A DNA stretch of 64,000 nt from Thiosulfativibrio zosterae (GCF_011398155.1 NZ_AP021888.1:1285501-1349500), one strand, 5' to 3'; positions 38,734 to 48,396 are shown, numbered from the stretch's first letter. Made by a program: numbers and translations. The notes: a model not told the origin generated them from the sequence alone.

Positions 38734-41700
38734 ATGCACACAGAAAGCATAAAAACTTTAGATCGTTATTATCATCAGGTTTCCGATATTATTCTTGCTC
38801 GTCAAAATCCGATTACCGGTTTGCTGCCAGCCAGTACTGCCATTACGGCGCATGGCGATTATACCGATGCATGGGTTCGTGATAATGTTTACAGCATTCT
38901 GGCCATCTGGGGTTTAGGACTAGCCTATCGAAAAGTTAACGATACGGAAGGTCGTGCAGTGTTGCTTGAGCAGAGCGTTGTTAAGCTCATGCGTGGTTTA
39001 CTGATTGCCATGATGAAGCAATCTCATAAAGTAGAAGCCTTTAAATTTACCCAAAATCCGTTGGATGCTTTGCACGCTAAATATTCCACCACCACAGGGG
39101 ATTCGGTAGTGGGCGATGATGAGTGGGGACATTTACAATTAGATGCCACCAGCCTGTTTTTATTGATGCTGGCGCAAATGACTGCCTCAGGTTTGCACAT
39201 CATTTACACGTTGGAAGAAGTCCACTTTATTCAAAACCTAGTGCATTATATTGGGCGCTCTTACCGCACCCCTGACTATGGTATTTGGGAGCGTGGCAAC
39301 AAAATCAACCATGGTATTGCAGAGGTCAACAGCAGCTCAGTGGGAATGGCTAAGGCCGCACTAGAGGCCATGGATGGTTTTAACTGCTTTGGTTCAGAAG
39401 GGGGCATTAACAGTATTATTCATGTCATTCCCGATGAAATTGCCAGAGCGCGTATCACTTTAGAAGCAACTTTACCCGCAGAATCTCTCTCAAAAGAAGT
39501 CGATGCGGCAACGCTAAGTGTTATCGGCTTTCCAGCCTTTGCTTTAGAAGATGAGGAACTGGTTGACCTGACGCTTAATGAAGTGATTGATAAATTAGCG
39601 GGCAGATATGGTTGTAAGCGTTTCTTGCGAGATGGCCATCAAGCGGCGAATGAAGATGTTAATCGTCTGCATTACGAGCCAGAGGAGATGAAGCAGTTTG
39701 AGAATATTGAAAGCGAATGGCCGCTATTTTTCAGTTATCTGTTGCTGCATTTTTTATTCACCGACCAACCTGAAAAAGCCAAAGAATATCGTGAAAAACT
39801 AGAAGGTTTGCTGGTAGAACATAACGGGCAACAACTCTTACCAGAAATCTATTATGTGCCTTTAGAAAAGATAGAAGCGGAAAGACAAAATCCCGGTTCA
39901 CAAGAGCGTCTTCCTAATGAAAATGTGCCTTTAGTGTGGGCGCAAAGTCTTTATCTGTTGGGCGCTTTAGTGCAAGATGGTTTGCTCGACATCAGTGATA
40001 TTGATCCTTTAGGGCGTCACCAAAATATTGGTAAAAACATTGGCCGACAAATTCAGTTTTCTTTGATTGCTGAAAACGAAAAAGTTCAAGATAAACTGCA
40101 TGAATATGGCTTAGTGACGCAAACGCTGGCACAATTAAAGCCGATAGAAATTTTGTCGGCCAGTTCGCTGGCAGAAGCGTTTGAATCCTTAGGGCGTTGT
40201 AAAAGTCTTGGGCTAACCGGGCGACCTCAGCGCAACCCCAGAGGCTTAACCACCGCTTGTGTTTATGAGTATCAAGGCAATCAGTTTATTTTCCAACCAC
40301 AGTTTTTAAGTCGTCACGACTTTTATCTCACCCAAGATAACCGCATGTTGGTTAAGCGGTTAAAAATGGAAATGGGCTATATCTTTCGCCAATGGAATTT
40401 ACCGGGAAGACCTTTGGTGGTCATGGTGGTGGATGAAGCAATGCTCAGCCGAGCGGGCAAAAGTGCGCTATTCAACTTTATGGAGGAGTGCCGTCACGGT
40501 AAAGTTGCGGATATCCCTGTAAAACTGGGTATGCTGAAAAACTTTTTACCAACATCCGCCAAAAGAAACTTACATTATTTAGAACATGCGCCAGGTGCTC
40601 ACGAGCAAAGCGGTTTTTATTCTGAACAGTGTTTAGCGTTAAAGCAAATTCAAGCCAATTCTGCCAAAACGCTGGATGTGCAAGTGTGTCAAAAATGGGC
40701 AGATGCTGCTTTAATCGCGCAACTAGTGCATACCGAAAACTTGGCCGAGCAGTTTATGATGACTGAGATATTATTTCAGCGGCACGATGGCGCTTTCCAA
40801 ACCGGATTATCGGGTTCTGATGGAACGCCCTGCACCTTGCAAAAACTGATGGAAGCCATTTATCTGCAAGCCAAAGAAGTTAACGACTGGAATATCATTC
40901 GTCGAGCAGCGGCTTGGTTAGGAAAGCATGATATTGACTTGGAAGGTGCGCTAACCGAAATTTTGGTGCGCAAAATTGCCCTAAGTGTTTCTCGCCAATA
41001 CAGTAAACATTCCACCTTTAGACAACCTGCGGGTGCGGTAGAAATTCTTAGAATGATTAAAGAATTTAATCTGGATGACCTAAGAGCGCAAATTTTGACC
41101 CAAGAATTGATCTTAAATTTAGGCCTATTAATCCGCTCTCGCCCTGAGTTGCTCAATAATATGCCGTTGATCAGAACGGGCCAGCTATTGCAACTTTTGG
41201 CCGGCCATATTCGTTTTGCGCAAGGGCATGGCAGTGCTGATGATGCGTTGGATTTGTTAATGACCAAAGCACCTTACGAGATTGCTCAGGCACTTGAATA
41301 TGTGCTTGAACACTACGCAGATGTTCAAGAGCAAATTTACAAACAAGAATTAATGACCTTCGATAAAACTGAGCACGACTTATATTTGCCAAAATTTGAG
41401 TCTAATATGAACCCCGAACTAGGCGAAGCGTTTGACTGGTATGAATGGCGAAAAATTCATGGCAGTATTGGCCGTTATTCACCGGGATTTTATGAAGGTG
41501 CTTGGGATGTGGTTAACCAAACGGCTGGCCTGAGTATTGGTGACCAATGGAATCCTAAGTTGCGTTTAAATCATGCGCTCAGTGCCAATATGACTCGTGG
41601 TGAAAAACTGTTTCAAGACAAGGTAGATCATTTATTAAATAAAACACCATTGCCAGAAGTGCGTCGCCTTTATGCCGAAGCCATCATGGTGCTGGGGTTA

Positions 41701-41922
41701 ATTATGAAGGCCAATCAAGATTTGCACTCGCAAGACTTAATCTTTTTAGATGTGTTATTGGGGCATTCGGTGAGATTACACTGGTTATCCTTAGCCGACA
41801 ATCAATTATCAGCTTATGAAGATGACCGCGAAAAAGCTTGGCAAGCCTTCTATTTGTTAGCACCCAATGAAGTTGCCAATGCGATAGTAGAGGCATTCCG
41901 TTTTTTACATAAAGCACAATAG
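38734..41922 (+). CDS. GH15 / phosphorylase-kinase alpha-beta-like protein
   Basis: 1062 residues. The N-terminal part is an (alpha/alpha)6 GH15-like domain (ITAHGDYTDAWVRDNVYSI, DEWGHLQLDATSLFLLML, YGIWERG) like that of the phosphorylase b kinase regulatory subunits. A long C-terminal region matches the same family. RBS CAGGGAAA. Bacterial homologues have no settled function: either a glucoamylase-type hydrolase or a regulator of glycogen use. No signal peptide is seen, so it is cytoplasmic. The glucokinase gene 33 bp downstream suggests that glucose is released from an intracellular glucan and then phosphorylated. Confidence 0.82.
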   Translation: MHTESIKTLDRYYHQVSDIILARQNPITGLLPASTAITAHGDYTDAWVRDNVYSILAIWGLGLAYRKVNDTEGRAVLLEQSVVKLMRGLLIAMMKQSHKVEAFKFTQNPLDALHAKYSTTTGDSVVGDDEWGHLQLDATSLFLLMLAQMTASGLHIIYTLEEVHFIQNLVHYIGRSYRTPDYGIWERGNKINHGIAEVNSSSVGMAKAALEAMDGFNCFGSEGGINSIIHVIPDEIARARITLEATLPAESLSKEVDAATLSVIGFPAFALEDEELVDLTLNEVIDKLAGRYGCKRFLRDGHQAANEDVNRLHYEPEEMKQFENIESEWPLFFSYLLLHFLFTDQPEKAKEYREKLEGLLVEHNGQQLLPEIYYVPLEKIEAERQNPGSQERLPNENVPLVWAQSLYLLGALVQDGLLDISDIDPLGRHQNIGKNIGRQIQFSLIAENEKVQDKLHEYGLVTQTLAQLKPIEILSASSLAEAFESLGRCKSLGLTGRPQRNPRGLTTACVYEYQGNQFIFQPQFLSRHDFYLTQDNRMLVKRLKMEMGYIFRQWNLPGRPLVVMVVDEAMLSRAGKSALFNFMEECRHGKVADIPVKLGMLKNFLPTSAKRNLHYLEHAPGAHEQSGFYSEQCLALKQIQANSAKTLDVQVCQKWADAALIAQLVHTENLAEQFMMTEILFQRHDGAFQTGLSGSDGTPCTLQKLMEAIYLQAKEVNDWNIIRRAAAWLGKHDIDLEGALTEILVRKIALSVSRQYSKHSTFRQPAGAVEILRMIKEFNLDDLRAQILTQELILNLGLLIRSRPELLNNMPLIRTGQLLQLLAGHIRFAQGHGSADDALDLLMTKAPYEIAQALEYVLEHYADVQEQIYKQELMTFDKTEHDLYLPKFESNMNPELGEAFDWYEWRKIHGSIGRYSPGFYEGAWDVVNQTAGLSIGDQWNPKLRLNHALSANMTRGEKLFQDKVDHLLNKTPLPEVRRLYAEAIMVLGLIMKANQDLHSQDLIFLDVLLGHSVRLHWLSLADNQLSAYEDDREKAWQAFYLLAPNEVANAIVEAFRFLHKAQ

Positions 41923-41961
41923 TTTGCGCTGATTGAGTCGCATTACAATCAAGGAGTGAAG

Positions 41962-42945
41962 ATGAAACAAATTCTAGCCGGAGATATTGGTGGCACTAAA
42001 ACCGTGTTGGCGCTCTATCAGGTCAGCGATGACGGACTTAAAGAAGTTAAAAAATCCATGTTTGCCAGTGGCCAGCATGAACACTTTGAAGATTTATTGC
42101 GAGAGTTTTTGGGTTCCGCTACTCAAATCGATATGGCCTGTTTTGGGATTGCGGGCCCCATTAAAGAGCAGCGCTGTATTACAACCAACTTGCCTTGGAC
42201 GATTGATGCCTTAGAAATCAGTCAAAGCCTAAAAATCCCTAAAGTACATTTGTTAAATGATTTAGAAGCCGCTGCTTATGGTATTTTGCAGTTGAATCAG
42301 TTTCATGAACTAAACCCTTCTGCAATTGAAAGAGCAGGGCATATCGGTGTCATAGCGGCGGGAACAGGCTTGGGTCAAGCCGTTTTATTTTTTGACGGTA
42401 AAAAACACCATGCCATGCCATCAGAAGGGGGGCACTGTGACTTTGCGCCACAAAGTCTGCAAGAAGATCAATTGCTCGTCTTTTTAAGAGAACGCTTTAA
42501 GGGGCATGTCAGCCTTGAGCGAATTTTGTCTGGTGATGGCTTTGGTCACCTGTATGACTTTTTAAAAGCGTCAGGTTTTGCTCAAGTGAATCCAGAACTA
42601 GAGGCGAAAATGCAAACGGGTGACCGCAATGCCTTGATTAGCCAAATGGGACTGGAACAATCAGACCCAATATGCACAGAAGCCTTGCGCCTGTTTTGCA
42701 GAATTTACGGCGCAGAAGCAGGAAATCTCGCGCTAAAAGTATTGCCATTGGGCGGGGTTTATATTGCCGGCGGCATTGCACCGAAAATTCGTCAAGCACT
42801 GGAGTCCGGTATTTTTATGGAAGGGTTTTTAGACAAAGGTCGTATGACAAGAGCGATTGAACAGATACCCGTTAGAATCGTCGATGACCCAGAAGCACCA
42901 CTGTTAGGAGCAGCCTACTTTGCCAAAGTGTCTTTAAAAGATTAA
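41962..42945 (+). CDS. glk: Glucokinase
   Basis: 327 residues from the ATG at 41962. AAGGAG at 41951-41956 is its RBS, so an upstream in-frame GTG inside that RBS is rejected. ATP-binding GDIGGTKTVLALY, LLNDLEAAAYG with the catalytic Asp, VIAAGTGLGQA, and EGGHCDF (glucose-contacting Glu-His). It is the Glk family, not ROK. It makes glucose-6-phosphate from ATP and glucose, in an operon with the GH15-like protein. Confidence 0.93.
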   Translation: MKQILAGDIGGTKTVLALYQVSDDGLKEVKKSMFASGQHEHFEDLLREFLGSATQIDMACFGIAGPIKEQRCITTNLPWTIDALEISQSLKIPKVHLLNDLEAAAYGILQLNQFHELNPSAIERAGHIGVIAAGTGLGQAVLFFDGKKHHAMPSEGGHCDFAPQSLQEDQLLVFLRERFKGHVSLERILSGDGFGHLYDFLKASGFAQVNPELEAKMQTGDRNALISQMGLEQSDPICTEALRLFCRIYGAEAGNLALKVLPLGGVYIAGGIAPKIRQALESGIFMEGFLDKGRMTRAIEQIPVRIVDDPEAPLLGAAYFAKVSLKD

Positions 42946-42992
42946 ATTGTTCCAAGTAAAAGCCTCAATTGACTTAATTTGACATAAAAATA

Positions 42993-43004
42993 ACCAGGCC
43001 TGGT
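42993..43004. repeat. Iterated palindrome ACCAGGCCTGGT, copy 6
   Basis: Exact copy 48 bp after the glk stop, at the left border of the degraded mobile region. It is extended to TAACCAGGCCTGGTTA. Confidence 0.95.
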
Positions 43005-43028
43005 TATGGTTGCGTATTCAAGCGTTAG

Positions 43029-43181
43029 TATCTTCCAAAGGGAACCGACTTTAATCAAGTTACCCATAAACAGATAGATTTTGTTATGAACAGGCTAAAC
43101 ACTCGTCGTCGAAAAACACGAGATGGAAAACAACCCGCTGAGTTATTTTTAGGAAAAGCTGTTGATTTATTCGCTGCTTAA
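43029..43181 (+). pseudogene. IS30-family transposase C-terminal remnant
   Basis: The frame reads YLPKGTDFNQVTHKQIDFVM and continues NRLNTRRRKTRDGKQPAELF to a TAA. This is the conserved C-terminus of IS30-type transposases (YLPKGTDF; LN-RPRK; P-E-F). An in-frame TAG at 43026 sits where the family has Gln (R-Q-YLPKG), and nothing recognisable lies upstream. About 50 codons remain of roughly 340. Confidence 0.8.
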
Positions 43182-43628
43182 ATGAAGTTGCACTTAATAT
43201 GCGAATTCAAGATTAATAAACTACGCCATAAAAATGAATACCCAACTACAAATCCTCTATCAGACAAGGTTATTGAGCTTTTAAAATGTTGGCATGAGCA
43301 AAATGGTTCACCTCAATATGGATACGTGTTTGCAAATCCATCCACGGGAAAACCATTTTTACGTTTATACAAACCTTGGGAAAAGATTAAAGCCTTGGCT
43401 CAACTTCCAAATGAGCTTGAAAACTATACTTTAAGGCATAATTTTATCAGCCAGCTAGTAATGAATGGCGCAAACTTACTCAGTATCGCCAAGCTTGCAA
43501 CCACCAGCGTAGAAATGATTGAACAACATTACGGCCATCTTCAGCCAGATCTACAAACAAGATATATTAATGACTTTGCCAATCAAACCGATAATAAAAT
43601 TATCCAACTGGATAAAGTGGCGGTATAA
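43182..43628 (+). pseudogene. Tyrosine recombinase (integrase) fragment, C-terminal half only
   Basis: 148 codons. The end is a phage-integrase catalytic domain: PLSDKVIELLKCWHEQNG and YVFANPSTGKPF, then YTLRHNFISQLVMNGANLLS with Arg-His, and the nucleophile Tyr in EQHYGHLQP. The N-terminal binding domain and first catalytic Arg region are missing, and the frame starts at the junction with the IS30 remnant. It is probably inactive. What it once mobilised may include the toxin-antitoxin genes after it. Confidence 0.8.
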
Positions 43629-43631
43629 TCA

Positions 43632-43940
43632 ATGATAATTAAAAAATTTAGATTGGATGGAGGCTATCCCTTTGATGAAAGCCTTGCACAAATTAAAGAC
43701 CCATTGGCTAAGTCACGCGTCTTAGCCAGATTACGCCGACTAGAACTTGATAATCGCGGAGACTTTAAAAATATTGAAGGCTCTCTCTACGAATTGCGCA
43801 TAGACGTTGGCCAAGGCTGGCGCGTTTATTATCAGCAAAAAGGAGATGAGCTTGTTTTGCTTTTCTTAACGGGAAACAAATCAACCCAATCTAAAGACAT
43901 TGAAAAAGTAAAAGGATGGATTCATGAACAATCAAACTGA
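43632..43940 (+). CDS. HigB/RelE-superfamily toxin (HI1419-like)
   Basis: 102 residues. RelE-fold landmarks are SRVLARLRRLELDNRGDFKNI, LYELRIDVGQGWRVYYQ and LLFLTGNKSTQSKDI, typical of the phage-derived Gp49/HigB-like or HI1419 family. Such toxins cleave mRNA at the ribosome. It starts 3 bp after the integrase fragment and overlaps the antitoxin gene by 17 bp, with the toxin gene first, as usual for this family. Confidence 0.88.
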   Translation: MIIKKFRLDGGYPFDESLAQIKDPLAKSRVLARLRRLELDNRGDFKNIEGSLYELRIDVGQGWRVYYQQKGDELVLLFLTGNKSTQSKDIEKVKGWIHEQSN

Positions 43941-44208
43941 AGAAGATTTTAAAGTTTCAGATTATCTTCAAACCGCAGAGGATGTTAAAAATTATCTTCA
44001 AGCGGCTCTTGATGAAAACGACCCTGCTTTTTTTGTTGATGCGCTTGGAGTTGTCAGCAAATCAAAGGGGATGAAGCAAATTTCAGAACAAACTGGGCTT
44101 GGTTATCAAAGCCTTTATAAATCATTTGGCGAAGGTAAACACCCACGCTTTGAAACTGTTTACAAAGTCGTTCAAGCGCTAGGGCTAAACTTTAAATTAG
44201 TTGTATAA
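43924..44208 (+). CDS. Antitoxin of the HI1420 / HTH family
   Basis: 94 residues. The N-terminal part (KVSDYLQTAEDVKNYLQAALDENDPAFFVDALGVVSKSKGM) and the HTH (ISEQTGLGYQSLYKSFGEG) are typical of COG3636 antitoxins. It neutralises the preceding toxin and probably represses the operon. An RBS (GGATGG) lies within the toxin gene. Confidence 0.88.
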   Translation: MNNQTEEDFKVSDYLQTAEDVKNYLQAALDENDPAFFVDALGVVSKSKGMKQISEQTGLGYQSLYKSFGEGKHPRFETVYKVVQALGLNFKLVV

Positions 44209-44269
44209 TCATATCCTTAAATAAAATACCTACCTTATTTATAAATAATGTTGCATAACTTTAAAAAAA

Positions 44270-44425
44270 TATAGATAAAAGTCCTTGAGAACATCCGTCT
44301 AAAATTTGGGGTGTATTTAGAAGTTCGCCTTGTGCGTTTCGGTCAGCCACTAAAAACCAAATGCTGGGACGTCCAAGGCATTGTTGAAAACGCTGGGCTT
44401 TGACGAGTGACCAAATCAATTAATT
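44270..44425 (-). pseudogene. Unidentified C-terminal protein fragment
   Basis: A minus-strand frame open after a TAA near 44425 reads LIWSLVKAQRFQQCLGRPSI and continues FLVADRNAQGELLNTPQILD to a stop near 44270. It has protein-like composition but no start codon and overlaps the IS481-type remnant in another frame. I do not recognise it. It may be the tail of a gene cut by the insertion. Confidence 0.3.
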
Positions 44426-44597
44426 GGTCATTTCGATAGCTTCTCCAGCGGTTAATATCTTCAATATTCAGTTTTCGTGACTTGTTATTAAAGTTAGCAA
44501 TCAGCAATTTTGAGTAGTTATCGACAAAGGTTTGTTGATAGATTCTGCCAACACCTTTTAAGGTGCCAACATAGATTCTTTTTGATGCTTCGCTCAC
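44343..44597 (-). pseudogene. IS481/IS3-type transposase fragment
   Basis: 84 codons. IYVGTLKGVGRIYQQTFVDNY matches the start of the rve integrase core of IS481-like transposases, where the Asp of VD(N/T)YS is the first catalytic residue. After about residue 35 the sequence no longer looks like transposase. The rest of the element is missing. It abuts the 3' end of the CopD-like gene. Confidence 0.75.
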
Positions 44598-45064
44598 ACC
44601 CCTAAATAAGGGCCTGAAACGCCTATTATCGCCTCAAGAACCCCTAAGCTAAGGTTAATCGCAATGACTGGACGCATTTTTTGGTTCATTAATTTTCCTG
44701 CCTCAGGAAATTGTTGCTCCGCCACCAAGGTTTTAAACTTGGCAAACGGCACAAAATACAACCAAGCAAACAATACAATCATCAGCCAACCAATCCACTG
44801 CATGGCATGCAGATAGAGCGGCATGTGTGCTAAGTCGCCAAAACGGGCAAACCAGTCCCAATAGCCTGAGATAATCAGCGCAAAAATAAAGCCCCATACC
44901 CACGGGAAAAATCGCCCAAAAGCGTTCACCCAGAGTTGCAATCGCACAGGGGGTTCAAGCATCATCGCCGCAGGACGCAAAACACGATACGCGAAGAAAA
45001 TACCGCCCACCCACAAAACCGCCGCAACGGTATGAATCGACATCATTATGCTGTCAAAGACCAT
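44594..45064 (-). CDS. CopD-like integral membrane protein
   Basis: 156 residues with four TM helices. MSIHTVAAVLWVGGIFFAYRVLRPAA and the conserved FGRFFPWVWGF are typical of CopD-domain proteins. Several His and Trp residues lie near the membrane face. It may take part in copper or haem handling; there is no direct evidence. It starts 11 bp after the sulfurtransferase gene, so the two form an operon. The C-terminus ends cleanly just before the IS fragment. Confidence 0.75.
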   Translation of the reverse strand: MVFDSIMMSIHTVAAVLWVGGIFFAYRVLRPAAMMLEPPVRLQLWVNAFGRFFPWVWGFIFALIISGYWDWFARFGDLAHMPLYLHAMQWIGWLMIVLFAWLYFVPFAKFKTLVAEQQFPEAGKLMNQKMRPVIAINLSLGVLEAIIGVSGPYLGV

Positions 45065-45075
45065 AAAACACTCCT

Positions 45076-45924
45076 TTAAAATGGCAGTCCTTCTTCAATC
45101 GGCAACTCAGGGTTTCGTGACCATTCGTTCCAAGAACCAAAGTAGAGTTTTACATTATTCACACCCGCGGACTTCAGTGCAACCAAGGTATTAGAGGCGC
45201 GCGCACCTTTAAAGCAATACAAATAGACTGCAGAATCTTTGGTAATGCCCACGGTTTTACATTCGGCCAAAATTTCATCGGGGGTTTTTAATAAAGGCAC
45301 TTTGCCAGGTTTCATCATGCGATACCATTCAATCCAAACTGCGCCTGGCAATCTGCCTTTGCGTGGGCAAAACTCTTTGCCGTAAGGCGAAGAACTGTCG
45401 GCAATCCATTCATCGACATCGCGCACATCCAACAAGACAATGTCCGTTCCAAGCGCTTTTAGAACCGCTTCTTGATCCACCATTAAACTGTCACCCGTGT
45501 CTTTCACTGGGAAGGATTTGGCGGCGGGCATCACCGGTTCCATATTGATTGGGTAACCACCTGCTAACCAAGATTGGTACCCTCCGTGCAAAATGCTAAT
45601 TTTTTCATACCCTAAATAACCCAATATAAAATAACCACGGCAAGACTGACCAAAGCCCGTGTCCATTGAGTCTTCATAAAACACCGCGGTTTCGCTGCCC
45701 GATAAGCCCGCATCCCCAAACGCTTTGGCAAAGGTGGCTTTTAATTCTGCCAGGCCTTCTGGGCTAGACATGGCGAGATGAGTAAAAATACTGTGAATGT
45801 TGACGGCACCAGGAATATGACCTTGTTCAAAAGCCTCTGCTGAGCGGGTATCAATAATCACAACTGGCTCACGGTCAATCATTTGCGCCAAACTTGAAGC
45901 ATTAATCAGTAATGGGGTGGACAT
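45076..45924 (-). CDS. Two-domain sulfurtransferase (rhodanese)
   Basis: 282 residues from the ATG at 45924, which has AAGGAG 8 nt upstream; a six-codon extension is not supported. There are two rhodanese domains. The N-terminal one lacks the catalytic Cys; the C-terminal active loop is Cys237-Phe-Lys-Gly-Ala-Arg. A basic loop residue favours thiosulfate over mercaptopyruvate as donor. It can transfer sulfane sulfur to cyanide, giving thiocyanate. It is two genes away from a cyanate operon, which may be relevant. Confidence 0.9.
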   Translation of the reverse strand: MSTPLLINASSLAQMIDREPVVIIDTRSAEAFEQGHIPGAVNIHSIFTHLAMSSPEGLAELKATFAKAFGDAGLSGSETAVFYEDSMDTGFGQSCRGYFILGYLGYEKISILHGGYQSWLAGGYPINMEPVMPAAKSFPVKDTGDSLMVDQEAVLKALGTDIVLLDVRDVDEWIADSSSPYGKEFCPRKGRLPGAVWIEWYRMMKPGKVPLLKTPDEILAECKTVGITKDSAVYLYCFKGARASNTLVALKSAGVNNVKLYFGSWNEWSRNPELPIEEGLPF

Positions 45925-46303
45925 TTTCTTTCTCCTTAACATTCAACCTTATTGGGTTGGTTTAGCTGATTTAAAATGCATCCCCACGCTGGGTGCTAAC
46001 ACAACAATCGTGTATTTTTCTATCTTAAAAGCAGGCAATAGACCACCAAAGCAATACGGTTAGATATCAATAAGTTATTAAAAATCATTAGGTTATTCCC
46101 ATTTATTTATGTTTTTAAATGTAGATAAATGACAACATTAGGCAACAAACAAGAACATTCCAGTCTCTCGAAGTTGATTTTTCACCAGAACAGAAATTTA
46201 ATTAGACTGTCGTTTTTAGAAATGTTGCGCCATTAAACTGTTCCAGTCTAATAATACCGAACACCTTTTTTGATAATCATCTTAAAGGGCTTAAATTTTG
46301 TTT
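45925..46303. other. Intergenic region with a 9-bp inverted repeat
   Basis: 380 bp without a gene, between the sulfurtransferase start and the sigma-54 activator stop. ATTAGACTG (46201-46209) and CAGTCTAAT (46244-46252) form an inverted repeat, and another TTCCAGTCT lies at 46158. These could be a remnant of IS ends or regulator sites. The sulfurtransferase promoter should lie near the left end. Confidence 0.4.
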
Positions 46304-48190
46304 TTAGTTGATGTATTGATGTCTATTAATTTGATATTTTTTAATGCGAGATGCAAGTGTGGTGGGTTTTATTTTTAATGCTTCTGCCGCGCCATTTTGT
46401 CCAAATATTTTGCCACGGCAAGCTTTAAGTGCATTAATAATATTTTGTTTATCTAGGTTCGATAGTTCTTGTTTAGTTTGTATTTGAAATGTATTTTCAA
46501 TGTCGTTTTTTAAGGATGTGTAGTTCTGATTTGTTAGCGGTAGATTTAACTCCAGACGCGAATCGGTAGCTAAAATGATACCTCTTTCAATGACATTTAG
46601 TAATTCGCGAATGTTTCCAGGCCATTGATAATCAATTAATTTCTGTATATCACCTACGGTTAGTTGAATATTTGGTTTTACAAACTTTTTACGGGCAATT
46701 TTTAATAAGTGGTTAGCTAATAATGGAATATCTTCAGTCCTTTCACGCAGTGGGATTGACTCTATTGGGAAAACATTCAGTCTGAAAAACAAATCTTCTC
46801 GAAACTGTTTTTTTGCGACTTCTTCTTTTAAGTCTCGATTAGTTGCGGCAATGATTCTTACATCAACAGAGCGTGTTTTAGATTCACCGACGCGTTCAAA
46901 TTGCTGTTCTTGAAGTACACGCAATAGTTTTCCTTGTAACTCAAAAGGTATTTCACCGACTTCATCTAAAAAAAGCGTTCCGCCATTTGCTAACTCAAAA
47001 CGTCCTGCACGGTCATTTATTGCACCAGTAAAAGCCCCTTTAACATGACCGAAAAATTCACTCTCAAAGAGTTCTCTAGGGATAGAGGCGCAGTTCACTC
47101 TAATGAGTGGACGATTTTTGTGCTGACTACTATCATGAATTGCTCTGGCAATCAGTTCCTTACCTGTGCCTGACTCGCCACTAATGAGTACGCTAGCATC
47201 TGTAGGTGCAACCAGTTCAATTTGTTGAATGACTTTACGAATTGCGAGGCTTTTGCCAACAATTTCTTTATAGTGATGTTCTTCGCGATATTCTTCTTGT
47301 AAATAGGCATTTTCAAGTTCTAATCGTTTCTTTAGAGATTGCACTTCATTTAAGGCTTCGTGAAGTTTTCTTTCTGCAAGCTTCCTCTCGCTAACATCGC
47401 GAAAAATAACCACTGCACCTATGAGTTGATGGTTATCCATAATGGGCGTACTCGTGTATTCGACCGGAATAGGGTAATTATTTTTATGCCAAAAAATTTC
47501 ATTATCTACATGACGCACTTCACCATCCCTAAAGGCTGCATAGATATGACAGTTTTTGCTTTCATAGTGATTCCCATCCTCACGGCTATGGTGAATCATT
47601 TCATGCATGCTTTTACCTATCAGTTCTTCAGATTTCCAACCCAATATTTTTTCAGCCGCTGGGTTTATGAAAGTAGTTTTTCCGTGAATGTCCACACCGT
47701 AAATGCCTTCACCAGCGGCCTCAAGAATAAGTTTATTTTCGTGTTCAAACTCACGAAAAATATGCTCTATGGTTTTCCAGTGTTCCAATCCATTTTGATG
47801 TAAAAATTTAGCGTCTGATTTAATCCGCCTGCGATTTATTTCTTGTTGGCTTTGTAGCGTAAGGCAAATAAACTCTTTTCTTTGATTGCTATTTTGGGAT
47901 ATTTTTCCCGCACTAACCTCGAGATAAATCGGTTGATCATCATTAAATTGGATGTGTAAATCTCTTGTCCAAGCGGTTGTTTTAATAAGTGCTTCTTCAG
48001 TAAAAGTGAACAGAGTAGGGATGCAGTGCCGAAATAATTGAGTTGCTTTTAAAGTTGTGAGTGTTTTATTTGATTGCTTTAGTAAAGCTTCAGCAGCTAG
48101 ATTTACATAACAAATTTCATCCTTTACTGGGTCGATAATAATCATTGCATTAGGATTTTTGTTAAATGCATCACTAAAAATTTGAGACAT
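46304..48190 (-). CDS. Sigma-54-dependent activator with PAS sensors, adjacent to cyanate operon
   Basis: 628 residues. An N-terminal PAS-like region (about 1-115), a second PAS (about 155-270, [20 protein letters not shown]) and a coiled coil precede the AAA+ domain. That domain has Walker [15 protein letters not shown] for sigma-54 contact, and [10 protein letters not shown] Fis-type HTH is at the C-terminus ([19 protein letters not shown]). It has no receiver domain, so it senses its signal itself through the PAS domains. It is divergent from the cyanate operon, which has a -24/-12 promoter, so it is the likely regulator. Confidence 0.93.
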   Translation of the reverse strand: MSQIFSDAFNKNPNAMIIIDPVKDEICYVNLAAEALLKQSNKTLTTLKATQLFRHCIPTLFTFTEEALIKTTAWTRDLHIQFNDDQPIYLEVSAGKISQNSNQRKEFICLTLQSQQEINRRRIKSDAKFLHQNGLEHWKTIEHIFREFEHENKLILEAAGEGIYGVDIHGKTTFINPAAEKILGWKSEELIGKSMHEMIHHSREDGNHYESKNCHIYAAFRDGEVRHVDNEIFWHKNNYPIPVEYTSTPIMDNHQLIGAVVIFRDVSERKLAERKLHEALNEVQSLKKRLELENAYLQEEYREEHHYKEIVGKSLAIRKVIQQIELVAPTDASVLISGESGTGKELIARAIHDSSQHKNRPLIRVNCASIPRELFESEFFGHVKGAFTGAINDRAGRFELANGGTLFLDEVGEIPFELQGKLLRVLQEQQFERVGESKTRSVDVRIIAATNRDLKEEVAKKQFREDLFFRLNVFPIESIPLRERTEDIPLLANHLLKIARKKFVKPNIQLTVGDIQKLIDYQWPGNIRELLNVIERGIILATDSRLELNLPLTNQNYTSLKNDIENTFQIQTKQELSNLDKQNIINALKACRGKIFGQNGAAEALKIKPTTLASRIKKYQINRHQYIN

Positions 48191-48274
48191 GTTTAGACTC
48201 TTTCAAAAAGTATGATTGTATTAAATGAGTGCAAATGAGCGCGTTTTAATAAACAAAGCAAGGCTTATACCGAT

Positions 48275-48327
48275 TACGAAATTTAGTAGTAGTGTTACGA
48301 AAAATTGTACTTTAACGAAAATTTGTA
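48275..48327. promoter_or_regulatory. Three TAC-N8-GTA dyads, candidate enhancer sites
   Basis: TACGAAATTTAGTA (48275-48288), TACGAAAAATTGTA (48296-48309) and AACGAAAATTTGTA (48314-48327) share the TAC-N8-GTA form (AAC in the third). They are spaced 21 and 18 bp apart. They lie about 95-150 bp upstream of the inferred start of the cyanate operon, the usual distance for enhancers of sigma-54 activators. Confidence 0.5.
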
Positions 48328-48396
48328 GTTATTTAGACGGTTGTTTTTAATGTAAAAATTCATGTTAAACAATTGGTTAAAAGTATTTTTATGTGC

